The notes under the pieces are model-generated. The model saw nothing but the letters and a program-made list of their open reading frames with translations, did not search any database and was not told the DNA's origin. A stretch of 64,000 bases of DNA from Sympetrum striolatum (Eukaryota; Arthropoda; Insecta; Odonata; Libellulidae), in the NCBI GenBank assembly GCA_947579665.1, contig OX388341.1:1922001-1986000 (forward strand), written 5' to 3'. Positions 62,096 through 64,000 of this stretch are shown here, one piece after another (within the stretch, counting starts at the first letter, position 1; every line of letters begins with the position of its first letter). The translations under genes were made by a program, and so were the position numbers.

Positions 62096-62268
62096 ATAAG
62101 GAAAGGGTTTAGGTGACTTTGCACATAAGGTTAAGGCAGCCTCCCGGTTAGAGGAAGATCCCGGGTTCGATTCCCGGCCCTGTCAGACTTTTTTCAAGTC
62201 CGTTTTTCCTTGGGAATTTTCCTGGGTGCACGCCCTTATGTGCATAGTCACCTAAACCCTTTCCTTAT
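62096..62268 (+). mobile_element. tRNA-derived SINE core inside a short inverted-repeat element
   Basis: A B box (GGTTCGATTCC, 62,164-62,174) and a SINE head CCTCCCGGTTAGAGGAAGAT are followed by CTGTCAGACTTTTTTCAAGT, as in the minus copy near 59,940. Outside this core, AAGGAAAGGGTTTAGGTGAC with TTTGCACATAAGG is mirrored by CCTTATGTGCATAGTCACCT with AAACCCTTTCCTT. The tRNA-like core is therefore enclosed by inverted arms of about 33 bp with one or two mismatches. Confidence 0.78.
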
Positions 62269-62332
62269 TTATTTATCTATTTATTTAATTATTTATTTAT
62301 TTATTTATTTAATTATATGTATTTATTCACAG
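62263..62332. repeat. (TTTA)n simple repeat
   Basis: Imperfect TTTA tandem repeat directly after the SINE-bearing element, with interruptions such as ATCTATTTA and TTAATTATA. Confidence 0.9.
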
Positions 62333-62780
62333 TGGAAATTCAAAAATGGCTCTTTTCGAGAGGCTCAACGGGCTCAACCACTTCGACCACTTCTTCCTTA
62401 TTTATTCATTACAACCGCTCGGAACGCCTCCACTACATAATGTCGGAGAAAAGCTGCGGAGGACAAAACTCGAACAAATGAACGCTTGTCATCCCGTTGC
62501 ACTTGTGTCATGATCACTTCATATTACCATCAGCGGTACACCGTATATTATATTACGTCATAAATTCTTGCAATCCAACGTAAACGGAGCAAATGTCTGG
62601 AAAAATTCCTAAGAGGAAAATAAATATTAAATTAATGCAGTTTTTCCATTCGTTTTAATTAATTTGAGAGCCTAACCTAGTGTTGATAAATTAATTTTAA
62701 CAATCTAGAGACAGGCAGACAGACAGTGACGCATTGTATTTAAAAGCTGCCACTCCCACGATTGCAATTGACGAAGAATT
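62333..62780. other. Sequence with no recognised feature
   Basis: Moderately AT-rich sequence. Near 62,325-62,345 CACAGTGGAAATTC resembles the CACAGTGGAATTCCC at 59,896, so the left part may belong to the same dispersed repeat. Nothing else is recognised. Confidence 0.4.
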
Positions 62781-62814
62781 CATTGAAAACGGCGCATATT
62801 TGCCAAAATTTTCA

Positions 62815-63245
62815 GCTTTTTGGCTCTCGTTCGCTTAAAATTCGAGTAAACCTATTTTAATTTGGTCTCGTTTTGAAGATTTCTATGAGACCTTTCCAAA
62901 TATTGAAATTAAATTTCATATTTTCCCGAATTTTACGAAAAAATCAGGGAAAACTGGGCATTTTAGCCAAAATGTTGTTTTTTTTTGCTCTCTTTTGCTT
63001 AGAATCTGAGTAAACCTAATCGAATTTGGACTCGTGTGAAGAATTACGAGAACCTTCTAAATAATGAAAAACAATCATTTATCCAGCAATTTACGGAGAA
63101 ATCAGCGAAAACTGGGTATTTTGGCGAAAAAGTTGTTTTTTGCTTAAAATTTGAGTAAACCTAGTTGAATATGGACTCGTTTTGAAGATTACGATACCTT
63201 TCCAAATATAGTAAAAAATTTCATATTTTCCAGCATTTAATCAAG
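62815..63245. repeat. Tandem repeat, three units of about 145-166 bp
   Basis: The units align from GCTTAAAATTCGAGTAAACC (62,831), GCTTAGAATCTGAGTAAACC (62,998) and GCTTAAAATTTGAGTAAACC (63,142). Each is followed by a GGACTCGTTTTGAAGATT-type block, CTTTCCAAATA, TTTCATATTTTCC and, except in the last partial unit, GAAAAACTGGG(C/T)ATTTT. Units are diverged. No coding frame is conserved. Confidence 0.8.
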
Positions 63246-63412
63246 CTCTATCCGAGCAAGGAATCCCCGTTATTAGCGTAACGCAAATGTTCACCACGCG
63301 CCCTACTACCGAGGAGAAACTAGCAGGAAAATCTGTACCTCTTCATCATTCAAAATAACCACCGAGCACCATGGTAATCCAGAGAAAATCAAATCTATAT
63401 CTAATCTATTCC

Positions 63413-63600
63413 CAGCAAACAATTCCACGTGGTCACCACGTGGCTACCACGTGGCGTTTGGTGGCAGTTACGTTGTAACACCACGTGGCCACCACGTGGC
63501 CACCATGTGGCGAGATGGAGTTGCAGGAACGTGGTCACCATATGGCGCTGCAACTTTACTACCACATAATCACCACATTTTGCCACATTTCTATAATATT
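63413..63600. repeat. CCACGTGG palindrome cluster, possible MITE
   Basis: CCACGTGG or close variants (CCATGTGG, ACGTGGTC) occur about nine times within about 130 bp, spaced roughly 10-11 bp in places (CCACGTGGCCACCACGTGGC). The left edge is CCCAGCAAACAATT. Right-hand variants decay into CCACATAATCACCACATT. CACGTG is the core of bHLH E-boxes, but the regular spacing suggests a tandem-derived repeat rather than a promoter. No gene is adjacent. Confidence 0.65.
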
Positions 63601-64000
63601 GTATCCTAAAATTTATAAAATATTCCAGCTAATTTTGGACCCCTTATAATGAAAAATTACTTTCTGATCACTCCTTTCCATACAAAAATAAACTTTTATA
63701 CATTGGCATCAAATACTTGCTTTCAGAAAAAATATCAGGATGCTACCCAAGATTCATACCTTTATCTAAAATTTGGATAAAAATGGTCTTTTACTTGAAT
63801 TCAGGATTAAGACAAGGAAAAGCAAGACATGGGACATTCAAAACCATTTTACTGGGTGCTATGTACAGTAGATTCATTGCAGCATTTATTCAGACAATGT
63901 CTCAGTTTAAATCGCAACTCAAGGTCTTTATATAAGACATCTCTGAAAGCAGCCAATGAGCACTCAAGTACTTAACTTAAAACACATTGCATATTTTCTA
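63601..64000. other. Right edge of window, no recognised feature
   Basis: The plus frame at 63,717-63,935 (72 aa) shows no recognisable motif and no splice context that I can defend. Nothing else is seen. Confidence 0.4.

Noticed and set aside
59940..62190. Genuine tRNA genes at the two tRNA-like stretches
   Set aside because: No complete cloverleaf can be formed. One copy has a degenerate B box and both share a SINE tail, so they are SINE heads.

Overview
The window is nuclear DNA from an animal, most likely an arthropod (probably an insect). The evidence is intron-bearing RECK exons, a P-element/THAP9-type transposase, pogo/Tigger and PIF/Harbinger elements, a jockey/CR1-like reverse transcriptase fragment and tRNA-derived SINEs. 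There is no bacterial operon, rRNA or CRISPR. The species cannot be named from sequence alone.

Bases 1 to about 38,575 are a very AT-rich tandem satellite with a period near 91 bp. Its core alternates ATCGAGATATTATCG, a GCAACAAAAACGAATAATTT block and a T-rich spacer. The array has higher-order duplications with offsets of about 1.0, 2.2, 2.6 and 3.8-4.0 kb. One 1.5-kb segment (about 16,140-17,655) is inverted. Three copies of a roughly 1-kb noncoding element with a (TG)n tract sit in T-runs of the array at 1-992 (partial), 35,430-36,451 and 37,264-38,314. Short open frames in this region read low-complexity satellite and are not genes. From 38,576 to 39,456 a second satellite follows. It has the same period and resembles the reverse complement of the first. 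Bases 39,457-43,783 are unique-looking DNA in which no gene was recognised.

From about 45,932 to 51,145 the minus strand carries the last four recognisable coding exons of RECK, the GPI-anchored Kazal-motif inhibitor of matrix metalloproteinases. Splice phases fit exactly, but the reading frame is broken by one in-frame TAA and two single-base frameshifts, and one Kazal cysteine is replaced by tyrosine. This is either a unitary or duplicated pseudogene or a run of assembly errors. A Tigger-like transposon with TA target duplication lies in one RECK intron. Further upstream, where a long RECK intron would lie, are a non-LTR retrotransposon fragment, a hAT MITE with 8-bp target duplication and a P-element-like transposase gene with introns.

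Bases 56,100-64,000 are a nest of DNA transposons. A Harbinger gene fragment is interrupted by a 1.93-kb non-autonomous Harbinger element with near-perfect terminal repeats and a TTA duplication. A second, internally deleted Harbinger element (60,157-62,082) has its nuclease and MADF genes interleaved on opposite strands, and is flanked by two divergent tRNA-derived SINEs. The right end holds a 145-166-bp tandem repeat and a cluster of CCACGTGG palindromes. Apart from RECK, no host gene was recognised.
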